Below, in pieces: positions 7,848 through 17,269 of a DNA stretch of 64,000 nt. The DNA is taken from the NCBI GenBank assembly GCA_026671195.1, contig JAPOHD010000027.1, positions 620,001 through 684,000 on the forward strand. The letters run 5' to 3'. Source of the DNA: Draconibacterium aestuarii (GTDB lineage Bacteria; Bacteroidota; Bacteroidia; Bacteroidales; Prolixibacteraceae). The translations under genes were made by a program, and so were the position numbers. The notes under the pieces were generated by a model, which was not told the origin of the DNA, ran no database searches, and worked only from the letters and a program-made list of their open reading frames with translations. How positions within the stretch are numbered: the first letter of the stretch is position 1; each line of letters opens with the position of its first letter.

Positions 7848-8900
7848 ATGGATTACCGCCACCCTTTTATAAAAAATCCGCGTCTTTCTATCTCTTATGG
7901 CGTTTCCTGGGTAGTTGCATCTATGCTTTTGGTGCTAATTGCCACGTTTGTTAATAATATGGCGTTTGGCCTGGCCATGAAGGAGATTTTTACCTTTATG
8001 ATGCTTTTTGCACTTATCGGCGCAGCAATCTGGTATGTCATTAAGTTTAGTACACTTGAAGATAACAGCATTTTTCGAATTGCCCTGGCGCATTTGTTTG
8101 CCGCTTCAATTATCGTATTTATTTGGCTTTATACCGGTGTTGTAGTTATAAAGTTAGTACATCCGAATGCCCAGTTCTGGTTGGAGCAAACACTGGTTAA
8201 CCGCCTGATGATGGGCTATGGCTTATATATTATTAATGTAATATTCTTTTATGCGGTAAACTATTATTATGCATTTAAAGAAAAATCGAGAAATGAAGTA
8301 AAACTTAAAGGACTTGTCAAAGAGGCTGAACTGCATGCATTAAAATCGCAGATTAATCCACATTTCCTTTTTAACAGTTTGAACAGTATATCGTCGCTTA
8401 CAATGACTGATCCGGCCAAAGCACAGGAAATGGTCATTAATCTTTCGCAACTGATGCGTTATTCTTTAAAACACGATCAAAGCGAAAAGGTAACTCTTCA
8501 ACAAGAACTGGAGAATAATAAACTGTATCTAAGTATCGAAAAGGTTAGGTTTGGAAGCAAGTTGAATCCGGTTTTTGCCGTTGAAGAAAATTGTTTAAAG
8601 GCAGAAATCCCCAACATGATTTTACAGCCTTTGTATGAAAATGCGATTAAATACGGTGTTTACGAGGCTACCGAAACCGTTGATGTAATTACACATGTTC
8701 GCTGCTCCGAAAATGTGCTTGAAGTAACCATTAGTAATACGTACGATAAAAATGTGGTGAGCAAAAAAGGCGAAGGAATTGGCCTTAGAAACATTCGCGA
8801 CCGTTTGCAGGTGATTTATGCAAATCCACATTTATTAAAAATTGAAAATAAACAAAACGAATTTACCGTAACTTTAACCATTCCTCAAAAAGTAAAATAA
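7848..8900 (+). CDS. LytS/YehU-type sensor histidine kinase
   Basis: 350 residues with four transmembrane helices in the first 140 residues and then the His_kinase (PF06580) module: QINPHFLFNSLNS with the probable phospho-acceptor His172, followed by an HATPase domain (NAIKYGV N-box near 263, KGEGIGLRNIRDRL G-box near 307). No extracytoplasmic sensor domain is visible, so it probably senses within the membrane or through the LiaF-like partner. It pairs with the LytTR regulator starting 2 bp downstream. Confidence 0.92.
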   Translation: MDYRHPFIKNPRLSISYGVSWVVASMLLVLIATFVNNMAFGLAMKEIFTFMMLFALIGAAIWYVIKFSTLEDNSIFRIALAHLFAASIIVFIWLYTGVVVIKLVHPNAQFWLEQTLVNRLMMGYGLYIINVIFFYAVNYYYAFKEKSRNEVKLKGLVKEAELHALKSQINPHFLFNSLNSISSLTMTDPAKAQEMVINLSQLMRYSLKHDQSEKVTLQQELENNKLYLSIEKVRFGSKLNPVFAVEENCLKAEIPNMILQPLYENAIKYGVYEATETVDVITHVRCSENVLEVTISNTYDKNVVSKKGEGIGLRNIRDRLQVIYANPHLLKIENKQNEFTVTLTIPQKVK

Positions 8901-8901
8901 G

Positions 8902-9651
8902 ATGTCGGAAAAATTACGCACCATAATAGTAGAAGACGAAGAACTGGCCCGAAACCTGATGAAATCGTTCCTGGCTGAAAACGAGAATATTGAATTAATT
9001 GCCGAATGCGAAAATGGTTTTGAAGGCGTGAAACAAATTAACGAGTTAAAACCTGACCTGGTATTTCTCGATATTCAGATGCCAAAAATTACGGGTTTCG
9101 AAATGCTGGAATTGCTCGAACATAAACCACAAATTATTTTCGCAACCGCTTACGATCAGTACGCTTTAAAAGCATTCGATTATAATGCAGCCGACTATCT
9201 CTTAAAACCCTATTCAAAAGACCGTTTGGAAGAGGCAGTTCAAAAGGTGGTCGATCGGATTCAAAAAGAAGGAAAAGAATCGGATGTGGCCGAAAGGGTC
9301 AGCGATTTTCCACGCGAAGAGTATCTCGACAGGGTAGTGGTGAAAGACCGCCATAAAATACACATTGCACCGGTTGATGCGGTTCGTTACATCGAATCGA
9401 TGGACGACTATGTGATGATATATACCACAGAAGGCCGCTGGATGAAACAAAAAACCATGAAGTATTTCGAGAACGCTTTAAATCCAAAGAATTTTATTCG
9501 CATTCACCGCTCCTACATTGTAAAGGTAGATGAGATTGCCGAAATCCAGCAGTACGAAAAAGAGTCGTACATCGTCATCCTTCACGACAAAACAAAACTC
9601 AAGGTGAGCAAAACAGGGTATAAAAATCTAAAAGGGGTTTTAAACTTTTAG
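8902..9651 (+). CDS. LytTR-family response regulator
   Basis: 249 residues. The receiver domain (1-125) has the acidic pocket VEDEE, phospho-acceptor Asp57 in VFLDIQMP, and Lys in YLLKPY. The C-terminal LytTR DNA-binding domain (about 145-245) contains DRHKIHIAPVDAVRYIES and FIRIHRSYIV. It is the output partner of the kinase at 7848 and the last gene of the LiaF-like operon. The gene is followed after about 50 bp by a 21-bp tandem repeat array, with no clear terminator between. Confidence 0.94.
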   Translation: MSEKLRTIIVEDEELARNLMKSFLAENENIELIAECENGFEGVKQINELKPDLVFLDIQMPKITGFEMLELLEHKPQIIFATAYDQYALKAFDYNAADYLLKPYSKDRLEEAVQKVVDRIQKEGKESDVAERVSDFPREEYLDRVVVKDRHKIHIAPVDAVRYIESMDDYVMIYTTEGRWMKQKTMKYFENALNPKNFIRIHRSYIVKVDEIAEIQQYEKESYIVILHDKTKLKVSKTGYKNLKGVLNF

Positions 9652-9702
9652 TAAAACCGGTTCTTCAAACAAACGATTAATTTTTTCCGAGAGGAGAGAA
9701 CG

Positions 9703-10059
9703 GTTATCTGATACAAGACGGACATGATCTTTCGTAAGATAGGGACAATCAGGTAGGGTAGCGTTATTATCTTTTCGAAGATGGCGGTTCTCTTTTGTAA
9801 GAGAATGATTGTCTGATACAAGATGAACATGATCTTTCGTAAGATAGGAACAATCAGGTAGGGTAGCGTTGTTATCTTTTCGAAGATGGCGGTTCTCTTT
9901 TGTAAGAGAATGATTGTCTGATACAAGATGAACATGATCTTTTGTAAGATTGGAACAATCAGGTAGGAAAGTGTTATTATCTTCTGTAAGACGGCAGTTA
10001 TCTTTTGTCTGAGAATGGCCATCCTCTTCCAGTTGAGTCATATCTTCCAAACATTTCCA
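9703..10059. repeat. 21-bp tandem palindromic repeat array 1 (105-bp higher-order unit)
   Basis: Fifteen exact-phase 21-bp units start at 9703, 9724, 9745 and so on to 9997, with two decayed units after them. Most units contain a small hairpin such as ATCTTttcgAAGAT, ATCTTtcgtAAGAT or CTCTTttgtAAGAG. Five units form a 105-bp super-repeat: 9724-9828 is nearly identical to 9829-9933 and partly repeated from 9934. On the minus strand the array stays open from 10074 to 9640 as heptads with a Leu roughly every seventh residue (consensus like LTKDNRH). It might therefore encode a coiled-coil-like peptide, but openness follows automatically from a stop-free 21-bp unit. The remaining 10060-10269 shows no gene. 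Confidence 0.9.
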
Positions 10060-10269
10060 GCCCGGATCCATCATTCTTTTTTACGCTTTGTTTATCATAT
10101 CTTTTGTGACATTTATCTTATTCACTCCCTTATATTTTATGTAATTTGCTGCACTTAAATTATATCTAACCAACTTGTAAATTATAATCATTACAAATAA
10201 ATAGCCGGCGAAGAGCTGCCCGGATTACATTTTGGGTGTCTTTGCCCCTTTGCGGTAAAAAAACATTTT

Positions 10270-13200
10270 ATGAAAAAAATCACCCTGTTAATGGTTGCTG
10301 TATTTCTTGCATCAACCGTAATCTTTGCAAAAAAGAAAGAAGAAGAAGAGAAAAAGGAAGAACCCAAGCCTTTCATAAATTCGGATTTGGTTAGTGGTTT
10401 AAAATGGCGGAGTATAGGGCCGGCCTGGGCAAGCGGGCGGATTGCCGACTTTGCAGTAAATCCGAAAAATCAAAAGGAATTTTACGTTGGTGTTGCCTCC
10501 GGGAATGTTTGGAAAACCACCAATAACGGAACTACCTGGAAACCTGTTTTTGATAAATACGGTTCGTACTCGATTGGTGTGGTTGAACTTGATCCAAACA
10601 ATCCGAATGTGGTATGGGTAGGAACCGGCGAAAACAACCACCAGCGTGCCCTTGGTTATGGCGACGGAGTTTACAAATCGCTCGACGGGGGAAAGTCTTT
10701 TAAAAACATGGGCTTAAAAGAAAGCCGCCAGATTGGTGGAATAGTGATCGATCCGCGAAATTCGGATATCGTTTTTGTGGCAGCCGAAGGTTCGGCCTGG
10801 GGACCGGGCGATGAGCGAGGTTTATACAAAACAACTGATGGTGGCGAAACCTGGAACAAAGTACTGGAGGTAAGCGAAAATACCGGGGTTAATAATGTAA
10901 GAATCGATCCGGAAAACCCGGATATAATGTATGCAACTACCGAACAACGTCGCCGTACTTCTTTTACAAAAATTGGAGGAGGCCCCGAGTCGTCGGTTTA
11001 TAAATCTACCGATGGTGGCGAAAACTGGCGAAAAATTACCAAAGGACTGCCGGATGTTGATTTGGGAGGAATGGGAATTGATGTTTCGCCGGTAAATCCA
11101 AATTATGTGTACCTGATTGTGGAAGCAGCCGATAAAAAAGGTGGTTTTTACCGTTCGACCGACAAAGGCGAAAGCTGGGAAAAAATGGGCGACTACCATT
11201 CCAGTGGTCAGTATTACAACGAAATTGTGTGCGATCCTGTAAATGTGGATAAAGTATATTCAACCGAAACAGTTTCGAAAGTTACAGTTGACGGAGGGAA
11301 AACATGGAAAAATATAAGCACAAAAGGACGGCATGTGGATGACCATGCCATTTGGATCGATCCGGCCGATACAGAGCATTTTATGATTGGAGGTGATGGT
11401 GGAATTTATGAAACCTGGGATGATGGTGGAACTTTCGATTTTAAAGAAAATTTGCCCGTAACGCAGTTTTATCGTGTTTATGTTGACGACGCAGAACCCT
11501 TTTACAATGTGTATGGCGGAACACAGGACAATAATTCAATGACCGGGCCATCGCGAACAATTAGCCGCAGTGGTGTAATTAACGACGAGTGGTACCCAAC
11601 TTTGGGGGGCGATGGTTTTTGGGCAGCAACTGAGCCCGGGAATCCGGATATTGTTTATGCGGAATACCAATACGGGAATGTATCGCGTTACGACAAAAAA
11701 AGTGGAGAACGTTTGAGTATTAAACCACGCGAACGCAAAGGCGAATTAACCTACAAATGGAACTGGAATGCTCCGATGATTGTTAGTTCGCACAAACCTA
11801 CCCGTTTATATATGGCGGCCAACAAGGTTTTCAAAAGCAACGACCGCGGGAATACCTGGGAAATGATCAGCGATGATTTAACAGCACAGGTTGACAGGAA
11901 CAGTTTTCCGGTAATGGGAAAATACTGGCCGGCCGATGCTGTTGCCAAAGATGTTTCCACTTCGCAGTGGGGAACCATTGTTGCGTTGGATGAATCAAAG
12001 CTTAATGACGGGTTGTTGTATGCCGGAACCGATGATGGCGTTATTTCGGTAACTGAAAATGGTAAGGACTGGACTTCGGTGGAATTATTTCCGGATGTTC
12101 CGGAATATACTTATGTAAGCGATGTTTGTGCTGATCGTTTTGATGCGAATGTAGTGTATGCCACTTTCGATAACCTGAAACGCGACGACTTTAAACCTTA
12201 TGTGTATAAAAGTACCGACAAAGGAAAATCGTGGACATCTATTTCGGGAAATTTGCCGGAGAATGGAACGGTTCATACCATTGTGCAGGATTTTGTTCGT
12301 CCGGAGTTGTTGTTTGTTGGAACCGAGTTTGGAATTTTCTTTACCATCGATAACGGTGAAAACTGGGTGCAGTTAAAATCAGGGTTACCAACTATCCCGG
12401 TTCGCGATATTGCGATTCAGGAACGTGAGGGCGATCTGGCCATTGCAACTTTTGGCCGTGGTTTTTACATTCTTGACGATTACAGTCCTTTACGCGAAAT
12501 TTCACCGGAGCTGGAAAACAAAGAGGCTGCAATCTTTCCCGTTAAAGATGCATTGATGTTTATACAAAAGAGCGGAAAAAGTAACCAGGGAAATACCTAC
12601 TTTACTTCACCAAATCCGGAATATGGAGCAACTTTTACGTATTTCTTAAAAGAAGTACCTAAAACCAAAAAACAATTACGAAAAGACGCTGAGAAAGAAT
12701 TGTTCAAGCAGGGGAAACCAATTCCCCAACCAACCTGGAGAGAATTGCAGCTGGAAGAACAGCAGGAAAAATCGCATTTGATTTTTACCATTTACGATAG
12801 TAACGGAAATGTGGTGAACCAATTTACAAAAGCACCAACAAAAGGAGTAAGTCGGGTAACCTGGAATATGACTTATAACGCCACTGCCAATACGCGTATC
12901 AGCGGGAAGTTTGATCCGATTACAAAAGGCGGCCGCGGAATTATGGTAATGCCGGGAACTTACAAAGTAGGTGTGAAATTGTGGCACGAAGGAGAACTTA
13001 CCGATTTGGTTGAACCGATTGAGTTTACCTGTAAAAAGTTAAATAATACCACTTTGCCTGCAACTGATTATGCCGAAAATGTTGCTTTTGCAGAGAAACT
13101 AAATAAACTGGCGCTTGCTGTTGTAGGAACCGGAAAAATGATTTCGGAAACAACGGATAAGCTTGAGCAGATTAAACAAGCCATTTATTCAACTCCCGGT

Positions 13201-13545
13201 GCTGGTCAGGAATTAATGAATAAAGCACGTGCTTTAGGTGTGCAATTGGAGGAACTCAACTTTAAAATGAATGGTGTACCAGCGAAAGCAAGTGGCGAAG
13301 AAGTGCCGCCGGCGCAGGTTCCGTTAAACGATCGGTTGAGTGCAATTACGTACACACATATGGGTTCAACCAGTGGTATTACTGCAAACGAAAAACAAGG
13401 ATATGAAATTCTGAAAGACGAATTTCCTCCAGTATTGGAGGCTTTAAAACAAATTGTGGAAAAAGATATTCCTGCACTTGAAACCGAACTTACCAAAATA
13501 AATGCACCCTGGACACCGGGACGTTTACCGGTTTGGAATGAATAA
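10270..13545 (+). CDS. Secreted Asp-box/VPS10-like beta-propeller protein
   Basis: A 1091-residue exported protein. After a signal peptide (about 1-20) and a very charged Lys/Glu stretch, the body to about residue 740 is a sialidase/sortilin-like propeller with roughly ten Asp-box motifs (S/T-x-D-x-G-x-x-W), for example YKTTDGGETW, YKSTDGGENW, YRSTDKGESW, YKSTDKGKSW and FTIDNGENW. The C-terminal 300 residues include a FlgD-like beta-sandwich region and a helical tail. Bacteroidota carry many such proteins, often annotated only as glycosyl hydrolases. No sialidase Arg triad is evident, so an enzymatic role is not supported. It is monocistronic. Confidence 0.85.
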   Translation: MKKITLLMVAVFLASTVIFAKKKEEEEKKEEPKPFINSDLVSGLKWRSIGPAWASGRIADFAVNPKNQKEFYVGVASGNVWKTTNNGTTWKPVFDKYGSYSIGVVELDPNNPNVVWVGTGENNHQRALGYGDGVYKSLDGGKSFKNMGLKESRQIGGIVIDPRNSDIVFVAAEGSAWGPGDERGLYKTTDGGETWNKVLEVSENTGVNNVRIDPENPDIMYATTEQRRRTSFTKIGGGPESSVYKSTDGGENWRKITKGLPDVDLGGMGIDVSPVNPNYVYLIVEAADKKGGFYRSTDKGESWEKMGDYHSSGQYYNEIVCDPVNVDKVYSTETVSKVTVDGGKTWKNISTKGRHVDDHAIWIDPADTEHFMIGGDGGIYETWDDGGTFDFKENLPVTQFYRVYVDDAEPFYNVYGGTQDNNSMTGPSRTISRSGVINDEWYPTLGGDGFWAATEPGNPDIVYAEYQYGNVSRYDKKSGERLSIKPRERKGELTYKWNWNAPMIVSSHKPTRLYMAANKVFKSNDRGNTWEMISDDLTAQVDRNSFPVMGKYWPADAVAKDVSTSQWGTIVALDESKLNDGLLYAGTDDGVISVTENGKDWTSVELFPDVPEYTYVSDVCADRFDANVVYATFDNLKRDDFKPYVYKSTDKGKSWTSISGNLPENGTVHTIVQDFVRPELLFVGTEFGIFFTIDNGENWVQLKSGLPTIPVRDIAIQEREGDLAIATFGRGFYILDDYSPLREISPELENKEAAIFPVKDALMFIQKSGKSNQGNTYFTSPNPEYGATFTYFLKEVPKTKKQLRKDAEKELFKQGKPIPQPTWRELQLEEQQEKSHLIFTIYDSNGNVVNQFTKAPTKGVSRVTWNMTYNATANTRISGKFDPITKGGRGIMVMPGTYKVGVKLWHEGELTDLVEPIEFTCKKLNNTTLPATDYAENVAFAEKLNKLALAVVGTGKMISETTDKLEQIKQAIYSTPGAGQELMNKARALGVQLEELNFKMNGVPAKASGEEVPPAQVPLNDRLSAITYTHMGSTSGITANEKQGYEILKDEFPPVLEALKQIVEKDIPALETELTKINAPWTPGRLPVWNE

Positions 13546-13597
13546 GTAATTTTATAACCATTGAGCAGGTGGCCAGGCACTTGTTCAATCATTGGGG

Positions 13598-13640
13598 AAT
13601 GCCATCTGAATGCGATATTTGGATGGCATTTCTTTTCTCC
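13598..13640 (+). terminator. Probable terminator of the propeller gene
   Basis: AATGCCATC (13598-13606) pairs with GATGGCATT (13622-13630) and is followed by a T/C-rich tract. The 15-nt loop and interrupted T run make it weaker than others in this window. Confidence 0.55.
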
Positions 13641-13751
13641 TTTTTTGAAAGTGAGGTGTCTGCCGGTAGGCTGAGGGAGGCTGAGGTTTTTATTGTGCAG
13701 AAGTTGTAGGGGGTTGAAAAATAGTACGATAAAGCAGTAAAACGAAACAAA

Positions 13752-13814
13752 ATAGTTCAATAACTATAAAAAACAGTTGGAAAACTAAAAAATATAGTTA
13801 CATTTGTTTTGTAA
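13752..13814 (+). promoter_or_regulatory. blaI-type promoter and overlapping operator dyads
   Basis: TTG (13777-13779), exactly 19 bp, and TACATTTG (13799-13806) give a perfect Bacteroidota promoter. TTACA (13798-13802) and TGTAA (13810-13814) form a TACA/TGTA dyad of the kind BlaI/MecI repressors bind, covering the -7 element. A second dyad, ATAGTTcaatAACTAT, is at 13752-13767. Autorepression by the downstream BlaI-like protein is the likely reading. Confidence 0.65.
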
Positions 13815-13825
13815 ATCGTTCGATC

Positions 13826-14197
13826 ATGAAAAAACTAACACAAAAAGAAGAAGAAATATTGAGCCTGTTTTGGGAGAAAGGCCCGATGTTTGTGAAAGAA
13901 CTCAAGGAGTTTTATACCGATAAAAAACTGCATTACAATACTTTGTCGACCATGGTGCGGGCGCTCGAGGAAAAAGGTTTTGTAAGCCACGAACAGTTTG
14001 GAAACACGCACCGTTATTTTGCTGCTGTTTCAAAGGAAGAATACAGCAAAGGCACCCTGGGGAATGTGGTGAAAAAGTACTTCAATAATTCGTACAAAAG
14101 TGTGGTATCGTTACTGGTGGAAGAAGAAAATCTTTCGGTAGAGGATTTAAAAAAGCTGATTGCCGAGATAGAACAAAACAAAAACCAAAAGTCATGA
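13826..14197 (+). CDS. BlaI/MecI/CopY-family repressor
   Basis: A 123-residue winged-helix repressor (Penicillinase_R, PF03965). The N-terminal block LTQKEEEILSLFWEKGP leads into the recognition helix region LHYNTLSTMVRALEEKGFV and the wing HEQFGNTHRYFAAV; the C-terminal helices are for dimerisation. In characterised pairs the repressor is cleaved after activation of the partner M56 sensor. It overlaps the sensor gene by 4 bp (ATGA). No beta-lactamase gene is nearby, so the target is not obvious. Confidence 0.93.
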   Translation: MKKLTQKEEEILSLFWEKGPMFVKELKEFYTDKKLHYNTLSTMVRALEEKGFVSHEQFGNTHRYFAAVSKEEYSKGTLGNVVKKYFNNSYKSVVSLLVEEENLSVEDLKKLIAEIEQNKNQKS

Positions 14198-17142
14198 ACC
14201 CGTTTTTTGCCTGGCTTATAAAATCATCGCTTAGTTTGGTGTTGTTGTACAGCTTGTTCAGGCTAACAATGCGAAACGACAGAAATCACACTTTAAATCG
14301 TTTTCTGTTACTCAGCATTCTTTTGGTGTCGGCGGTTATCCCGTTTTTGAACATCCGGTTTTTTTACAACGAGATTTCCCCGGAACCGTTGCAAACCATG
14401 CGCGAGTTGGTTTCTGTACCGGTTCAGGCAGCACCGGTTTCTGTAAATACCGTTCTTCCGGTTGCAGAAACACGTGAGTTTTTCATCAATCCGTGGCTGA
14501 CGTTTTATCTGCTTGTTATTCTCGCTTTGATTTCCCGGTTGGTGGTTGGCGTAGTACAGGTCTCAAAAATTATCAGGAAAGCTGAAAAACGCCGGCTGCA
14601 GAAAATTGTTTTGGCAGTGGTAAAAGATCTTATCCAGCCCTTTACCTTTTTAAATAAAGTGGTACTTTCCGAAAAAGATTTTACCGAGAATAAAAATATT
14701 ATTGTAGCGCACGAACATGCACACATTAAACACCTACATGCCATCGATTTGGTGGTTTGCGAACTGTTTACCGTGCTTCACTTTTTTAACCCTTTTATGT
14801 GGCTGCTGCGCCACGATTTAAAACTGATACACGAATACCAGGCCGATGAGGCCGTATTAAATAAAGGCATCGATGCACAAAAATACCAGTTGCTGGTATT
14901 GGAGAAGGCTGTTGGCGAAAGACGTTTTGCCATGGCCAACCATTTTACTCAAAAACCCATTTTAAAACGATTAAAAATGATGGCGAAAACAAAACATCGA
15001 TCGTGGGGCGGAGTGAAGTTACTTCTCTTTGTGCCCTTAATAGCAGTGCTTTTACAGGCATTTGCACGACCCGAACTGATAACCGGCCCCGACGATTTTA
15101 TTCCGGTGAAATATACCGAAGATAAGAGCGAAAAGTGGCTTGCAAACTGGACCGCCGATAATATTGGCAAAGGGTTTTACCAACCCGATTTGAAAGACAA
15201 AGACGCACCCCGAAATCCCAACAATGTTTTGGTGATTTTAATGAATCGAAATGATGAATTTTTAATTGATGGTCAATATCACAAAGACAATAATATAAAG
15301 CAGATTGTTAAAGATTATCTGCACGGAATAAATCCGTATGGAAAAAAAGGACCTGATTATGAGGTGAAAGAAATACCTTTTGTGGGAAAAATGAAAGTTG
15401 CTAAGGGAATTATTCTTTACCAGCATGATTTGGCATCTTCAAAAGAAAAGGTAAACCATACACTTAGAAGTATTGGCGAAGCCTGTCTCGAAGTACGGAA
15501 AGAAAAAGCACAACTTTTATTTGGTAAAAATTATTTCGATCTGGACGACGAAAAACAAGCTGCGGTAGATATGGCAGTACCGGTTTGGTTTTCATATGAA
15601 TCCCCCAAAGGTCCAAATCCTTCAGTGTGGTTGCCGTTTGATGGAAAACCATCAGATGACCCTAAACCGATTGAGATTAAGGTGAATAGTAATGGTCAGG
15701 TTATAGTTGCAAATCACACATTCCATTCCTATGAAGCATTTAAAGAAAATGTGGTGCATTGGGATAAGGAGTTGGATAAATTTAATAAAGGGAAAACAAG
15801 CAAAGGATTTTATCGTACCCATATAAGTTTTGAGGCTGAAGTTCCGCACGAAAGGCAGGAAGAGATTAACCTATTATTGTACAGGAATAATGTTCATGTG
15901 GAACACATTAATGTAGAAGCACCAAAACAAGTATCTTTAGAACAGGATAAACTCTCATTTCAACAGGAACAAAAGAGAGCGCAGATTGACCGTGAATTGG
16001 CAAAGACTGAAAATCAAAAACTCAAAAAGGTTATTGTTCATCTGAACCAAAACAAGCTTAATTTTAACGGAAAATTCTGTAAGCTTGAGAATATTAAAAC
16101 TGAGCTTGAAAAGTATATCGAGAAAAATCCGGAGAAGAAAACTGTTGAATTAGTGCTACACCAGCCTGCTGAGCTTTCGGAAGAAATTACAGAAAAGGTA
16201 AAAGAAGAGTTGAATAAGATAGATGGAGTGGAGGTAAAAGTAATGGCAGTGGAAGTAATGGATATAAAGAAAGATTCACAACCAAAAGAAAAGACAGATC
16301 GCGTTTCAGAACTTTTTATTCCCAATGGTTTTTCTCCAAACGACGATGGTATTCACGATTTCTTTGAAATAAAAGGTATCTATCCTCAATATCCAAATGC
16401 AAAACTGGCGATATTTAATAGTCAGGGACAAAAAGTGTTTGAAAAACAGAATTATGGGAACATAGATGTTTGGGGAAAAGGAAAAGAATGGTGGGATGGT
16501 ACTTCCGAAAACGATAAATTGTCGGCTGGCAACTACAATTACGTACTTGAGCTGGACAAAGGCAAAGTGCAAAAAGGTACAGTAATGCTTGCATTATCAC
16601 CTCCGCCCCAGGTTTTAGAGGTCATGCCTGAGAATCCTCAATATCCTATTCCATCCATTCGGTTTCACGAGAAGTGGGTAAGTGTTAACCGGGAGGGCTG
16701 CGAACTCGCCGATCTGAAAAATGTATTGGAAAATCTGTTGCCCACCGACGGAACCCAGCGAAAGGTAGAATTGGTTGTTTATTCAACTGTTTCGAAAGAA
16801 AGAGTTGAGCAGATATATGCAGAATTACAAAATGTGGATGATATTGAAATTATACAAAAAGATGTTACTCCACCGCCACCTCCGCCTCTCAAACCAATAA
16901 CATTGAAAAAGAATGGCACTGTAAGTTTTGGAGGTAAAGATTACTCTTTTGAGGAATTTGAACAAAGAATCATGGCTATTGAGATACAGCACAGAATAGT
17001 TTCAAATAAAAATGATATTGAAAAATATCGGTTACGAGCTAAGGTTAAAATTGAAACAGGAACTAAAGAAGAAAGTATCATTCGCTTTAAAGAAATAATG
17101 AAAAAGGGAAATTTTACTGATATAAGCTATAGTATCATTTAA
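14194..17142 (+). CDS. BlaR1-like M56 metalloprotease sensor with extended periplasmic region
   Basis: 982 residues. The N-terminal 285 residues are a BlaR1/MecR1 M56 peptidase: helices near 8-26, 37-55, 100-122 and 266-282, the zinc motif HEHAH at 173-177, and HEYQADEAV near 213-221. Instead of a penicillin-binding sensor, the periplasmic part holds repeated beta-alpha-beta modules resembling the ExbD periplasmic fold (about 335-430, 485-580, 610-690, 820-895, 900-982). Between them, at about 703-805, is a gliding/CHU_C-type domain (FIPNGFSPNDDGIHDFFEI ... LSAGNYNYVLEL). A proline run (PPPPPPLKP) links the last modules. The signal sensed is unknown. Confidence 0.85.
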   Translation: MNPFFAWLIKSSLSLVLLYSLFRLTMRNDRNHTLNRFLLLSILLVSAVIPFLNIRFFYNEISPEPLQTMRELVSVPVQAAPVSVNTVLPVAETREFFINPWLTFYLLVILALISRLVVGVVQVSKIIRKAEKRRLQKIVLAVVKDLIQPFTFLNKVVLSEKDFTENKNIIVAHEHAHIKHLHAIDLVVCELFTVLHFFNPFMWLLRHDLKLIHEYQADEAVLNKGIDAQKYQLLVLEKAVGERRFAMANHFTQKPILKRLKMMAKTKHRSWGGVKLLLFVPLIAVLLQAFARPELITGPDDFIPVKYTEDKSEKWLANWTADNIGKGFYQPDLKDKDAPRNPNNVLVILMNRNDEFLIDGQYHKDNNIKQIVKDYLHGINPYGKKGPDYEVKEIPFVGKMKVAKGIILYQHDLASSKEKVNHTLRSIGEACLEVRKEKAQLLFGKNYFDLDDEKQAAVDMAVPVWFSYESPKGPNPSVWLPFDGKPSDDPKPIEIKVNSNGQVIVANHTFHSYEAFKENVVHWDKELDKFNKGKTSKGFYRTHISFEAEVPHERQEEINLLLYRNNVHVEHINVEAPKQVSLEQDKLSFQQEQKRAQIDRELAKTENQKLKKVIVHLNQNKLNFNGKFCKLENIKTELEKYIEKNPEKKTVELVLHQPAELSEEITEKVKEELNKIDGVEVKVMAVEVMDIKKDSQPKEKTDRVSELFIPNGFSPNDDGIHDFFEIKGIYPQYPNAKLAIFNSQGQKVFEKQNYGNIDVWGKGKEWWDGTSENDKLSAGNYNYVLELDKGKVQKGTVMLALSPPPQVLEVMPENPQYPIPSIRFHEKWVSVNREGCELADLKNVLENLLPTDGTQRKVELVVYSTVSKERVEQIYAELQNVDDIEIIQKDVTPPPPPPLKPITLKKNGTVSFGGKDYSFEEFEQRIMAIEIQHRIVSNKNDIEKYRLRAKVKIETGTKEESIIRFKEIMKKGNFTDISYSII

Positions 17143-17212
17143 TCACTCAAAGATTAATTATAACAAATTGCAGTAGTTTTCGCATAAACTACGAGATTAT
17201 TATAGGTTTAAG

Positions 17213-17236
17213 AAGCCCGGAGAGCCGGGTTTTTTT
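17213..17236 (+). terminator. Intrinsic terminator of the blaI/blaR1-like operon
   Basis: CCCGG/CCGGG stem with an AGAG loop (17216-17229) is flanked by AA on the left and a seven-T run to 17236. Confidence 0.88.
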
Positions 17237-17269
17237 CGTCTCGGCTAACCTTCATTTGTGCCGAGCTGT

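Noticed and set aside
9703-10017. CRISPR array
   Set aside because: Units are contiguous 21-bp tandem repeats without unique spacers, and no cas gene is present. The same applies to the arrays at 36061 and 17270.
9640-10074. 144-codon minus-strand frame across array 1 as an ordinary gene
   Set aside because: Its openness follows from the stop-free 21-bp unit, another frame on the same strand is also open, and it runs into the LytTR gene. It is kept as a possibility within the repeat entry only.
13660-13720. Possible second hairpin family shared with the insertion at about 3570
   Set aside because: Only the short string GTCTGCCG is shared; too little to call a repeat.
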